Positions 56,596 to 64,000 of a DNA stretch of 64,000 nt are shown here, in pieces. This stretch comes from Lachnospiraceae bacterium (GTDB lineage: Bacteria > Bacillota > Clostridia > Lachnospirales > Lachnospiraceae). The position numbers and the translations under genes are program-made. How positions within the stretch are numbered: position 1 is the stretch's first letter; every line of letters starts with the position of its first letter. The stretch lies in NCBI GenBank assembly GCA_015057035.1, contig SVFC01000004.1, positions 62,001-126,000 on the forward strand, written 5' to 3'. A model generated the notes under the pieces. That model searched no databases, was not told the DNA's origin, and saw nothing but the letters and a program-made list of their open reading frames with translations.

Positions 56596-57369
56596 CTACA
56601 TCTGTAGCAATTGTTGGCACAATTGTATTTTTTTCTCATCTTCTAAGCTGTTTTGAAATTCTACTTTTCCGTTCTCGGTTGATGGATTTAATAAATCTGC
56701 TTCCGCAAGTCTGCGTTTCATTTCTCTGGCAGTTCCTTCTCCTCCATCAAAAATCACAACATCTTTTCCAAGGATTTCCTGAATCATATCCTTTGCAAAT
56801 GGATAGTGAGTGCATCCCAATACTGCCGCATCTACTGGATGCTTACGATATTCATACAGCAATTCTTCTAAATACTTTTTAAAATCGTCACTGTGCAAAT
56901 CTCCACGTTCCACAAAGTCCATAAGGCCAGGACAAGGTAGTGGCAGTATCTCTGCATCATCGGAATACTGAGCCATCAAATTCCTAAACTTTTCCTCACG
57001 AATAGTCATAGGTGTGGCCATTACCAGAACTCTTCCGCCTGGTTTTAAAGTTGCAGCTGGTTTTACCGCAGGCTCAATTCCCACCAGTGGAATCTCTGGA
57101 TATTTTTCACGAAGAGCACGAACTCCTGCACTAGTTGCTGTATTACAGGCAACAACAAGCCCCTTTGCTCCCTGGGCGAACAAATACTCTGCTGCCGCAA
57201 TAGTAAGTTCTTTTACCTGCTCCTTATCTTTCATTCCATAAGGTGCATTTTTGGAATCTCCATAATATATATAATCTTCGTTTGGAAGGATTTTTACTAA
57301 TTCTCTTAATACACTGATTCCACCTACTCCAGAATCAAAAACTGCGATAGGCTTTGTTTGTTTTGACAT
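56596..57369 (-). CDS. murI: Glutamate racemase
   Basis: A 257-residue racemase supplying D-glutamate for peptidoglycan. FDSGVGGISVLREL is at residues 10-23, the two catalytic cysteines are in VACNTATSAG near residue 75 and VLGCTHYPF near 185. Its start codon overlaps the -35 of the divergent promoter of the zinc-ribbon gene. Transcribed away from the glp-type operon's end; the gap 56417-56595 holds a GTAAAGGA/TCCTTTAC hairpin with no obvious role. Confidence 0.95.
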   Translation of the reverse strand: MSKQTKPIAVFDSGVGGISVLRELVKILPNEDYIYYGDSKNAPYGMKDKEQVKELTIAAAEYLFAQGAKGLVVACNTATSAGVRALREKYPEIPLVGIEPAVKPAATLKPGGRVLVMATPMTIREEKFRNLMAQYSDDAEILPLPCPGLMDFVERGDLHSDDFKKYLEELLYEYRKHPVDAAVLGCTHYPFAKDMIQEILGKDVVIFDGGEGTAREMKRRLAEADLLNPSTENGKVEFQNSLEDEKKIQLCQQLLQM

Positions 57370-57392
57370 AAGGCTCTCCTATTATGTATAAT
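57363..57392 (+). promoter_or_regulatory. Promoter of the second YvyF-like gene
   Basis: TTGACA (57363-57368) and TATAAT (57387-57392) are both perfect with an 18-base spacer. The -35 lies over the murI start codon on the opposite strand, so expression of the two genes may interfere. Confidence 0.85.
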
Positions 57393-57421
57393 AAGAATAT
57401 CTATAGGTTACGGAGGTTGCT

Positions 57422-57871
57422 ATGAGTTCTGACAATACTGTTGAAACACCGAATTTTGATCGACAAAACACATTGAATTATAAATATTGTACATTCTGCG
57501 GGAAGGCGATTCCACGTTCATCGGAATACGTATGCTGTCCTGATTGTCAGGAACTAATTCTGTTTCGTGCCGTCCGTGAGTATATCCGTGCCAATGACGT
57601 CAACGAATTTCAGGTTGCAGAACATTTCGACATCCCACTGCGTCTGGTAAAACGCTGGATTAAAGAAGGACGTATCGAATATAAAACTGCTGGCGACGGC
57701 AAATATATTAACAGCATTCGATGCAGTCGTTGTGGCGCACCTGCCACTTTTGGAACCGTCTGCAGCGCTTGTCTAAAACTATTAAACAACAACGTCCATG
57801 GTTATGGTACTCAGGTTGTCCACGAGGACGACAAAATGCGTTACCTCGACATCGTAGACAAACAAGATTAG
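57422..57871 (+). CDS. Second YvyF-like zinc ribbon-HTH-zinc ribbon protein
   Basis: A 149-residue paralogue of the 14034-14438 gene. CTFCG and CPDC form the first ribbon (about residues 23-43), VAEHFDIPLRLVKRWIKEGRI the HTH (about 62-82) and CSRCG and CSAC the second ribbon (about 99-117). It ends DKMRYLDIVDKQD, matching the DRMRFLQN end of the other protein. The N-terminus is about 17 residues longer. It has its own promoter and terminator. No flagellar gene is adjacent; a regulatory role by DNA or protein binding is inferred from the fold. Confidence 0.75.
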   Translation: MSSDNTVETPNFDRQNTLNYKYCTFCGKAIPRSSEYVCCPDCQELILFRAVREYIRANDVNEFQVAEHFDIPLRLVKRWIKEGRIEYKTAGDGKYINSIRCSRCGAPATFGTVCSACLKLLNNNVHGYGTQVVHEDDKMRYLDIVDKQD

Positions 57872-57888
57872 TATTCTTACAGACAAAC

Positions 57889-57920
57889 AACGGCTTCTTT
57901 TCATAGAAGCCGTTCTTTTT
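57889..57920 (+). terminator. Terminator of the second YvyF-like gene
   Basis: AACGGCTTCT and AGAAGCCGTT form a perfect 10-base stem with a six-base loop, followed by CTTTTT. It sits 17 bases past the stop, almost touching the end of the DUF6106 gene. Confidence 0.93.
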
Positions 57921-57921
57921 A

Positions 57922-58413
57922 TTATCTTCTTACTTTGTAGCCGAATCGTGTACAAACAGCATCTAAGAATCTGTCATCTGGCTCAAAATAAGTCAACTCC
58001 ACCCCGTCCGCGCTGTTTGCAACTATTACATAGACTTTTGCATCCTGCTGACCGGATGTTAATCTTCTAACTTGTGCCGCCTTGTTATTTTCATACTGAT
58101 GCACACTTGGATCATTCATTGGTGCAATAGCAACAACTTCTGCCATTTTGTACCCTTTAATTTTTTTTCTCTTACTCTTGTTAATAATTTTAGCAAATCT
58201 GATTTCATCATCAAAGAAAGAATATTCAAACTCATAATTTCTAGTGTGTAAAAAATATCCCAGTAAAAGGCCTAAAATTGCTGTTGGCAAAAAAATAAAC
58301 AACCCCAGCATAAGCGCTAACAACGAAATTCCGCCCATAACCAACGAAAAAACTGTAAAAATTGATAAAAACATTGGTTTCTTCTTTTCAACTAATACAT
58401 AAACTTCAAACAT
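57922..58413 (-). CDS. DUF6106 family membrane protein
   Basis: A 163-residue protein with two strongly hydrophobic helices (about residues 15-36 and 37-55) followed by a soluble cytoplasmic domain with YEFEYSFFDDEIRFAKI and LTYFEPDDRFLDAVCTRFGYK. It matches my memory of DUF6106, found in Lachnospiraceae, function unknown. It is divergent from the debranching enzyme gene. The shared upstream gap has AT-rich -10-like elements but no clear promoter pair. Confidence 0.75.
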   Translation of the reverse strand: MFEVYVLVEKKKPMFLSIFTVFSLVMGGISLLALMLGLFIFLPTAILGLLLGYFLHTRNYEFEYSFFDDEIRFAKIINKSKRKKIKGYKMAEVVAIAPMNDPSVHQYENNKAAQVRRLTSGQQDAKVYVIVANSADGVELTYFEPDDRFLDAVCTRFGYKVRR

Positions 58414-58559
58414 ATCTATAAGCTCCTATCTATTTCACCCACTATCATAAACTTCATAAAAGTTCCTGGGCATGCAAGGATTATATCATATATCTATAGA
58501 TTTTTCCACCATCTTCCGTTACAATAAGATTAAAGTTTAGTAAAATTTCGAGGTGAGTT

Positions 58560-60728
58560 ATGAATTTTCATTTTTCCCAACACGAATTAGCAAATTTCAA
58601 GGATAATGCCAAACGCGAATGGGCATTAACAAATGGCATTGGAGGATACGCAGGCGGCTCTGTTATCGGCAGTCTCGGCAGAACCCATCAGGGATACCTC
58701 ATTGCAAGTTTTCATCCTCCAGTAGAACGCTATCTGGTTTTTAGCAAAACCAATGAGTCCTTTCTGTGCGACGGACAGATTTTTGATTTGGAAGCTGCCC
58801 AACACGCTGGGGAAGAAATGGACATTACGCTGGTGAATTCTGATGATGTGCCAGATGTATATAAGGCTCCAGATACAGTCTCTGTTGCTTCTGACTTCGT
58901 TCCACGCAAGCCAGTTTATACCGAAGGGCAACGCTATCAAACCGGTTTTGATTATGATGGCAACGTGCATTTTACTTATTCCTGTGGCGATATCCTTATG
59001 GAAAAACACATTGCTCTTGTTCAGGGAGAAAACAAAGTCGCCATTGCATACAGCATTAAAAACGCCGGAGAGTCCAATGCGACTATGATAATTACACCTC
59101 TTATGAATTATCGCGAGCACAACGACAGTAGTACTTGTGACAGTTTAAAGTTCAACAACCTGACCTTACAGGATGCATGCGGATTTATGCTGATTCCAGA
59201 AGCCAATCCAAATGTAGGCATCGTGCTTACCACCAGTGAAGGAGAACTGATGCCGTCAGATAAGCTCTATGACGAAGATTTACAGTTTGCTACAGAAGTA
59301 GAAAACGAAGTCCCAGGCTTGGACACCTGCTATACCCCTTATGAGATTCACGTGGATATTCCGGCTGGCACCATCAAAGAGCTTTCTTTAATCTGCTATG
59401 TTGATACAGACACGGTTGATGCAGAACAAGAATCCCTTTCCTTGGTTCCAATCGCTTCTCGTGAAGCTTTTGATGTGATCAAAGATAACGAAACTTTCTT
59501 CGCAGAATTAGTTAAAACTGCTGACTGTCAGGATGAGTTTTCTGAAATCCTCACCATTGCAGCCAACCAGTTCTTGTCCCATCGTGAATCCACTGGACTT
59601 ACCACCGTGCTGGCAGGTCTTCCTTGGTTTACTGACTGGGGTAGAGATACCATGATTGCTTTTACAGGTCTGGTATTATCCACAGGTCGCTTTGACAAGG
59701 CGGAAGAGATTCTTCTTACCTTTGCAAAATATGTAGACCATGGAATGGTTCCAAATATGTTCCCAGACAACGGACAGGACCCTCTTTATAACACTGTAGA
59801 TGCCTCTCTTTGGTACTTCTACGCGGTAGATAAATATTTGGAGTACAATAACACGTCAGCAGCATATGGCTTTATTCAGGACAACATCTACCCTGCTTTA
59901 AAGGAAATCATAGCCGCATACAAGAATGGAACTCTTTTCTCCATTTATATGGAAGAGGACGGCCTCATTCATGCAGGAAGTGGCACTGACCAGGTTACCT
60001 GGATGGATGTTCGTGTGGGAGACTGGGTTGTTACACCTCGTCACGGAAAACCGGTAGAGATTAACGCATTGTGGTATAACGCATTGAAGGTTATGGAAAA
60101 ATTGGCTGCACATTATGGTGATTCGCCAGAGATCAATGTTCCATCTGTGACCTACGGCTCACTTGCAGAACAAGTAAAATCTTCTTTCTGCGAAAAGTTC
60201 TGGAACGAAAAAGGCAACTGCCTGTATGATGTTATTGACGATGGCAATGGTGCAAATGAAAAGGACGCTTCTATCCGTCCAAACCAGATCTATGCGGTAG
60301 CTCTTCCATATACTATGCTAGACGAAGACAAAGCTCGCGCCGTAGTAGATACTGTAACAGAAAAATTATTTGTCGGTGTAGGACTTCGTTCCTTGGACCC
60401 AGCCCACAAGGATTACCATCCGATTTATATTGGTTCCCTTCCTAAGCGTGATGCAGCATATCATCAGGGAACCGCATGGGGCTTTATTCTCGGTGGCTTT
60501 ATCACCGCCTACACCAAGGTATACGGTCCATCCAAAGAGACTGCAGAAAAATGCCTGGAAATGATTGCCCCTGTCAAAGAACACCTTCGTAACAACTGTG
60601 TTGGTTCTATCTGTGAAATCTTTGATGGAGACGCACCACATAATGGACGCGGCTGTTACGCCCAGGCTTGGAGCGTTGGAGAAACCCTCCGCTGCTATAC
60701 AGAAGATATTCTTCCATATCTAAAATAA
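58560..60728 (+). CDS. Glycogen debranching enzyme (amylo-alpha-1,6-glucosidase, GH133-like)
   Basis: A 722-residue enzyme of archaeal/bacterial type. An N-terminal GDE domain (about residues 1-220; GIGGYAGGSVIGSLGRTHQGY) precedes an alpha/alpha-barrel catalytic domain from about 330, with GLPWFTDWGRDTMIAFTGL near 351, WMDVRVGDWVVTPRHGKPVEINALW near 477 and NGRGCYAQAWSVGE at the end. It removes alpha-1,6 branch points after phosphorylase action. No glycogen synthesis genes are adjacent. An AGGTG site precedes the start. Confidence 0.93.
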   Translation: MNFHFSQHELANFKDNAKREWALTNGIGGYAGGSVIGSLGRTHQGYLIASFHPPVERYLVFSKTNESFLCDGQIFDLEAAQHAGEEMDITLVNSDDVPDVYKAPDTVSVASDFVPRKPVYTEGQRYQTGFDYDGNVHFTYSCGDILMEKHIALVQGENKVAIAYSIKNAGESNATMIITPLMNYREHNDSSTCDSLKFNNLTLQDACGFMLIPEANPNVGIVLTTSEGELMPSDKLYDEDLQFATEVENEVPGLDTCYTPYEIHVDIPAGTIKELSLICYVDTDTVDAEQESLSLVPIASREAFDVIKDNETFFAELVKTADCQDEFSEILTIAANQFLSHRESTGLTTVLAGLPWFTDWGRDTMIAFTGLVLSTGRFDKAEEILLTFAKYVDHGMVPNMFPDNGQDPLYNTVDASLWYFYAVDKYLEYNNTSAAYGFIQDNIYPALKEIIAAYKNGTLFSIYMEEDGLIHAGSGTDQVTWMDVRVGDWVVTPRHGKPVEINALWYNALKVMEKLAAHYGDSPEINVPSVTYGSLAEQVKSSFCEKFWNEKGNCLYDVIDDGNGANEKDASIRPNQIYAVALPYTMLDEDKARAVVDTVTEKLFVGVGLRSLDPAHKDYHPIYIGSLPKRDAAYHQGTAWGFILGGFITAYTKVYGPSKETAEKCLEMIAPVKEHLRNNCVGSICEIFDGDAPHNGRGCYAQAWSVGETLRCYTEDILPYLK

Positions 60729-60733
60729 ACGTC

Positions 60734-60770
60734 AAAAGGGATGTGCAAAAATTCTTGACACATCCCTTTT
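60734..60770 (+). terminator. Terminator of the debranching enzyme gene, overlapping the tRNA promoter
   Basis: AAAAGGGATGTG and CACATCCCTTTT form a perfect 12-base stem with a 13-base loop. It lies six bases past the stop. The loop and right arm contain the -35 of the tRNA-Phe promoter. Confidence 0.88.
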
Positions 60771-60783
60771 CATAATGTAGAAT
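60755..60783 (+). promoter_or_regulatory. Promoter of the tRNA-Phe/tRNA-Gly unit
   Basis: TTGACA (60755-60760) and TAGAAT (60778-60783) are separated by 17 bases, and the tRNA starts 23 bases later. The -35 sits inside the terminator of the preceding gene. Confidence 0.85.
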
Positions 60784-60806
60784 AACTTTTGTTGCGAAAG
60801 CAATAG

Positions 60807-60879
<73 letters not shown>

Positions 60880-60881
60880 TA

Positions 60882-60933
60882 CGGAACTGGTGCTAACACA
60901 CCAGTTCCGAAGAGAATTTCTTCGAAATTCTCT
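60882..60933 (+). other. Two perfect hairpins in the tRNA-Phe to tRNA-Gly spacer
   Basis: CGGAACTGGTG/CACCAGTTCCG (60882-60892 and 60899-60909) and AGAGAATTTC/GAAATTCTCT (60911-60920 and 60924-60933) are back-to-back stems of 11 and 10 bases. Neither is followed by a T-run, so they are not terminators; they may be processing signals for the primary transcript. Confidence 0.8.
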
Positions 60934-60944
60934 ACCAAAAACGT

Positions 60945-61015
60945 GCGGGTGTAGTTCAATGGTAGAACACTAGCCTTCCAAGCTAGATACGTGGGTTCGA
61001 TTCCCATCACCCGCT
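60945..61015 (+). tRNA. tRNA-Gly (anticodon TCC)
   Basis: A 71-base cloverleaf: GCGGGTG/CACCCGC acceptor with discriminator T, anticodon stem CTAGC/GCTAG with loop CTTCCAA giving TCC, and a T arm with TTCGATT. CCA is not encoded. It is followed by a T-run and a hairpin terminator. Confidence 0.96.
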
Positions 61016-61032
61016 TTTTTTATTACCCTTAG

Positions 61033-61060
61033 GTCCAAGTATCCACTTGGACTTTTTTTA
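61033..61060 (+). terminator. Terminator of the tRNA unit
   Basis: GTCCAAGT and ACTTGGAC form a perfect eight-base stem with a four-base loop, followed by a run of Ts. Confidence 0.93.
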
Positions 61061-61069
61061 TTGGAAATA

Positions 61070-61098
61070 TTGTCTGACAATTCATTTAGTGCTATATT
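61070..61098 (+). promoter_or_regulatory. Probable promoter of the chemoreceptor gene
   Basis: TTGTCT (61070-61075) and TATATT (61093-61098) have a 17-base spacer and precede the ATG by about 50 bases. No sigma-28 motif is evident, so I read it as SigA-type. Confidence 0.65.
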
Positions 61099-61148
61099 AT
61101 AATTAATAACCCACATTTGGATTTATCATATGAAGGGAGTAAGTACTT

Positions 61149-62867
61149 ATGAACAAAAGACGTAAAACACGAAAACTTGGCTTAGTCGCCAAACAGATGA
61201 TTATGATTGGCTTCGTAGTTTGGATTTCCATTTCAATCATTATTGCTATCGTAACCAACACTCGCAGAGACGATATGGTAGAACTGGCTGGAGAAGAATG
61301 TGTTGCTGTTTCTACACTTCTTAGTTCCTATGTAGATGCTGATGCTGTTGCATCCGCCGGTGAAAACGAAGACATCTACAACGCTTTAAAAGCACAACTT
61401 TCCCAAGCAATGATGGATGCCCATATGGAATACGTGTACACGCTCTGGACAGATGGGACCACCATTTACTATGGTATTGACGGAAGCACAGAAGACGCTG
61501 CAGAATATGGAGAAGAATCAGAAGAAGATTATGATTTTCTTGCACCAGCCTTTGCTGGAACTCCAGTCGTAGAAAATTCCCTTGTACAGAACGCAGATGG
61601 TAATTATTATATTACCGCATATGTTCCATTAACTGGCGAAGACGGTACTGTTACCTCATTGCTGGCTTGTGATTTTAATGCTAATCATGTACATGCCAAG
61701 GTAGTAAAAGCCTGGACCTGGCTCTTTCTCTGGGCAACTATGGGAACACTTCTTGCGAGTGGAAGTGTATTGATTATTTTGTCTAGAACAGTAAAAAACA
61801 TCACTACTGTAAATGATAAGGTAGACGAACTCATCTATAGCAATGGCGATTTAACCAAAGAAATTGTCGTAAAATCAGGAGATGAGATTGAGAACCTAAC
61901 CAATGCCATTAATAGTCTGATGCAATATATCCGCGAGATTGTTGTAAATATTTCTAACAACTCCACTCAGGTAAATGAAGCATCTTGCGTCATGGCCGAA
62001 GACTTAAACAACGCCCAGACTTCTATCTCTGATGTATCCGCAACGATGGAAGAAATGAGTGCTGGCATGGAAGAAACCAATGCAAGTCTAACAGAAATTA
62101 CAAACAGTGTTAATTCTATATATGATGAAATTGTTATCATTAGTGAAAAAACCGAACAGAGCGCAACTTACTGTAATGATGTGATGAACAAAGCGGAGGA
62201 CATCTCCCAAAACAGTATTAAGACACAAACAATTGCCCTTGCAAAAACAAATCAGTTTGCAGAAACCATTGAAGAGAAGATACAGAACTCCAAACGCGTT
62301 GCAGAAATCTCTGAACTGGTAGATGCCATTATGCAGATTTCAAACCAGACCAATCTTCTTTCCTTAAATGCAAGCATTGAAGCTGCTCGTGCTGGAGAAT
62401 CTGGAAGAGGCTTTGCCGTTGTTGCAGATGAAATTGCAAAATTAGCAAATGAATGTAAAGAGTCTGCCTCCCGTATTAATGATGTTAGTAATTATGTCAT
62501 TACCATTGTAAATGAACTGGCTGAAGAGGCTGAACGTATGGTAGCCTTTGCTCGTCACGAAATCTCTTATAGTTGTGACCAACTCAAAGAAACCAGTGAA
62601 AACTACAAAAATGACGTGCACGAAATTGGTGTTCTGATGCAAAACTTCACAGCGTCCTGTGAAGAGCTGAAAAATGTCATGGATGGCATTAAAGAATCCA
62701 TTGGAGCAACGAATGTTGCCATTGAAGAAACCACAAGAGGAATTTCCAACACCGCAGAAACAATGGTTATCCTTTCTGCTTCTACAGAAAATATTATGAC
62801 TAAGGCAAATGAGAATGTTACAACATCTGGAGCCTTAGATAACGAAGTAAACAAGTTTACTTTCTAA
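61149..62867 (+). CDS. Methyl-accepting chemotaxis protein
   Basis: A 572-residue receptor. Helix 1 at about residues 16-36, an extracellular sensor domain (about 40-190) rich in acidic residues ([15 protein letters not shown]), helix 2 at about 197-215, a HAMP-like linker to about 275, and a signalling domain with the conserved hairpin tip [18 protein letters not shown] near 398. It has no C-terminal tether pentapeptide. An AAGGGAG ribosome site precedes the ATG. The ligand is not predictable. It is the only chemotaxis gene here, so it works with components elsewhere. Confidence 0.93.
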   Translation: MNKRRKTRKLGLVAKQMIMIGFVVWISISIIIAIVTNTRRDDMVELAGEECVAVSTLLSSYVDADAVASAGENEDIYNALKAQLSQAMMDAHMEYVYTLWTDGTTIYYGIDGSTEDAAEYGEESEEDYDFLAPAFAGTPVVENSLVQNADGNYYITAYVPLTGEDGTVTSLLACDFNANHVHAKVVKAWTWLFLWATMGTLLASGSVLIILSRTVKNITTVNDKVDELIYSNGDLTKEIVVKSGDEIENLTNAINSLMQYIREIVVNISNNSTQVNEASCVMAEDLNNAQTSISDVSATMEEMSAGMEETNASLTEITNSVNSIYDEIVIISEKTEQSATYCNDVMNKAEDISQNSIKTQTIALAKTNQFAETIEEKIQNSKRVAEISELVDAIMQISNQTNLLSLNASIEAARAGESGRGFAVVADEIAKLANECKESASRINDVSNYVITIVNELAEEAERMVAFARHEISYSCDQLKETSENYKNDVHEIGVLMQNFTASCEELKNVMDGIKESIGATNVAIEETTRGISNTAETMVILSASTENIMTKANENVTTSGALDNEVNKFTF

Positions 62868-62885
62868 TCAAAAAACAACAAGAAA

Positions 62886-62918
62886 AAACCACCGATTTGA
62901 TATTCAAATCGGTGGTTT
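62886..62918 (+). terminator. Terminator of the chemoreceptor gene
   Basis: AAACCACCGATTTGA and TCAAATCGGTGGTTT form a perfect 15-base stem with a three-base loop and flanking A- and T-tracts, so it can also stop the convergent DUF6465 gene. Confidence 0.95.
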
Positions 62919-62939
62919 TATTTTTACTGTTTCATTCAA

Positions 62940-63296
62940 TTAGAATAAATAAACACGTCCTGTGAATTCGTCATTGATTACGTAGTAAGCTGCGTATTCT
63001 TCTGGTTTCACATAGATGTTTAATGTTTTGATTGTAGAAGCTTTATGTCCGTCTGCAACGAATGCTGCTTTAACCTTTTCTTCTACTGAAGCTACAGTGA
63101 TTTCATTTCCCTGATGCTGAATTGTGATAACTGTTTCTTTCTTTACAGTTTCTTTCTTAGCTGTTGTAGCTTTCTTTGTTGTTGTAGCAGCCTTCTTAGC
63201 TGGAGCTTTCTTTTCAGCCTTTGGAGCTTCTACTTTAACTTCTTTAACTTCTTTTACTTCTGTTGCTTTTGTTGTTGCCTTCTTAGCTGTTGCCAT
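62940..63296 (-). CDS. DUF6465 family protein with a histone H1-like basic N-terminus
   Basis: A 118-residue protein. Residues 1-55 are a Lys/Ala/Thr-rich, histone-H1-like tail with repeats of KKA and TTKKAT and an acidic VKEVKEVKVEAPK piece; residues 56-118 form a small conserved domain (VITIQHQGNEITVASVEEKV, YVKPEEYAAYYVINDEF). DUF6465 proteins are common in Lachnospiraceae and of unknown function; the basic tail could bind nucleic acid. An AGGAGG-like site precedes the ATG. It lies 23 bases downstream of the third HPr-like gene. Confidence 0.8.
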   Translation of the reverse strand: MATAKKATTKATEVKEVKEVKVEAPKAEKKAPAKKAATTTKKATTAKKETVKKETVITIQHQGNEITVASVEEKVKAAFVADGHKASTIKTLNIYVKPEEYAAYYVINDEFTGRVYLF

Positions 63297-63319
63297 GTTA
63301 GTTTTCCTCCTATGAATTA

Positions 63320-63574
63320 CTATTCACAAACTAAAAATCTTTCGATTGCTAATAATGCTTCCTGTTCATCGGAACCTTCTGTCACAATACTAACCGACAT
63401 ACCTTCTGATGGATTGAAAGCCATAATACCCATAATGCTCTTTGCATTAATTCTACGGTTATTGCTCTCTAATGTAATTTCGCTATCAAATCTGCATGCT
63501 ACCTGAACGAGCTCTGCGATTGGATTATCGTGTCCTTCTGACACATTAGAAACAATTACGTTTTTTCTGCTCAT
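63320..63574 (-). CDS. Third HPr-like protein with His kept but Arg17 lost
   Basis: An 84-residue HPr-fold protein. The active-site region reads GHDNPIAELV against canonical IHARPATLLV, so the histidine and proline are kept, but Arg17 is Asn and Ala16 is Asp; phosphotransfer is therefore doubtful. The regulatory segment INAKSIMGIMAF with the Ser46 equivalent is preserved. An AAGGAG site with good spacing precedes the ATG. It and the Asp15 paralogue share RRINAKSIMGIM-type sequence and look like a subfamily separate from the canonical HPr at 8.5 kb. A regulatory role as HprK substrate is inferred. Confidence 0.82.
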   Translation of the reverse strand: MSRKNVIVSNVSEGHDNPIAELVQVACRFDSEITLESNNRRINAKSIMGIMAFNPSEGMSVSIVTEGSDEQEALLAIERFLVCE

Positions 63575-63727
63575 AACGCGCTCCTTATCCCAATCATAAA
63601 TAGATACAAATCAAAATATATCCCAAAACCTTACGTTTTGCAAGAAGGGAAAAAATTTCTGTTAAACTTATACGAAGGATTAGAAAAACGCCATTGGTAA
63701 TTGTTCATTTTCACAAGGTTTTTTTAC

Positions 63728-64000
63728 CTATTTTAAATAAACTATAAAATAATTTCCACCTTTGTAAAGGATTTCATCCATCTCTTCATAAGACATATTC
63801 TTAGTCTTTTCCGTTTTTGGATCATAATAATAAATCTTTGTGGAAGAGTATCCAGTTAATAAAATCGCATCATTATCTCCCGTTTTTGCCAAAACCGGAT
63901 TGCCCTGATCGATATAATATAGCAACTCATCCACTCCACATCCAGATAATTCCAGAATCAATTCTTCTTTCAATGTTGTGTTCAAGATGTAGTAAGGTGT
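63728..64000 (-). CDS. C39-like cysteine protease-fold protein, 5' end off the window
   Basis: The frame is open through the right edge, so only the last 90 residues are visible. The segment CGVDELLYYIDQGNPVLA, DNDAILLTGY, IYYYDPKTEKTKNMSYEEMDEI and KGGNYFIVYLK resembles the C-terminal part of peptidase C39-like (Peptidase_C39_2) domains of clostridial surface or exported proteins. The catalytic cysteine would be outside the window. Identification is tentative. Confidence 0.55.
   Translation of the reverse strand, partial: TPYYILNTTLKEELILELSGCGVDELLYYIDQGNPVLAKTGDNDAILLTGYSSTKIYYYDPKTEKTKNMSYEEMDEILYKGGNYFIVYLK

Overview
The window looks like chromosomal DNA from a low-GC anaerobic Firmicute, most likely a Lachnospiraceae member. 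This rests on gene content, not on a database search: type III glutamine synthetase, LeuA of the clostridial type, DUF6465, DUF6106, DUF6472 and DUF4250 small proteins, an HPr/HprK system with several HPr paralogues, a chemoreceptor and YvyF-like flagellar-operon proteins. There is no phage, conjugative element or CRISPR array. Most genes lie on the minus strand. Plus-strand islands are the penicillin-binding protein at 36 kb, the glycerol-3-phosphate dehydrogenase-type operon at 53-56 kb, a zinc-ribbon regulator at 57 kb, and the debranching enzyme, two tRNAs and chemoreceptor at 58.5-63 kb.

Layout. 1-6.7 kb: end of a surface-polysaccharide cluster (truncated polymerase, three glycosyltransferases, acetyltransferase, epimerase, lipid-linked sugar phosphotransferase). 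6.7-13.8 kb: leuA, an HPr, then glmM-ybbR-cdaA (c-di-AMP synthesis plus cell-wall precursor) and two membrane proteins. 14-16.8 kb: YvyF-like protein, ComF and glycerol kinase. 16.8-20.2 kb: an unusual repeat-rich island holding a PD-(D/E)XK nuclease-like gene and a phosphoglycerate-mutase-like gene. 20.1-21.8 kb: hom and an ACT-domain gene. 22-24 kb: SPFH and TIM44-like zinc-ribbon proteins. 24-31 kb: prfB with a programmed frameshift, VanZ, S41 protease, ftsX, ftsE, a PucR-type regulator and YitT. 31-36 kb: an AT-rich gap with DnaA-box-like sites, an NlpC/P60 hydrolase, RidA, CvfB, thioesterase, tRNA-Gln and YigZ. 36-43 kb: class A PBP, a 263-bp hairpin element, glutamine synthetase, aldolase and lipid kinase. 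43-53 kb: a long minus-strand run HPr/Crh-like, whiA, rapZ, murB, aminopeptidase, hprK, uvrC, ftsH and two tiny genes. 53-64 kb: the glp-type operon, murI, the second YvyF-like gene, glycogen debranching enzyme, tRNA-Phe, tRNA-Gly, chemoreceptor, DUF6465, a third HPr and a truncated C39-like protein at the edge.

The most unusual signal is in the 16.8-20.2 kb island. At least nine copies, plus degenerate ones, of a fixed-length 34-bp palindrome (about YGGGTGTA-N18-TACACCCR) form two arrays that flank the nuclease-like gene and its neighbour. The inter-copy spacings of the two arrays match in reverse order (59, 81, 51, 82 and 80, 51, 80, 59). Two further tandem-repeat families lie beside the second array: a 12-13-bp repeat that carries a Shine-Dalgarno plus ATG in every unit, immediately upstream of the phosphoglycerate-mutase-like gene, and a 16-bp repeat that starts inside the last codons of hom. 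A second theme is HPr signalling: HprK is encoded with three HPr paralogues, of which one keeps the full phosphocarrier site, one has Asp at the His15 position, and one keeps His but has lost Arg17; all keep the Ser46 region.
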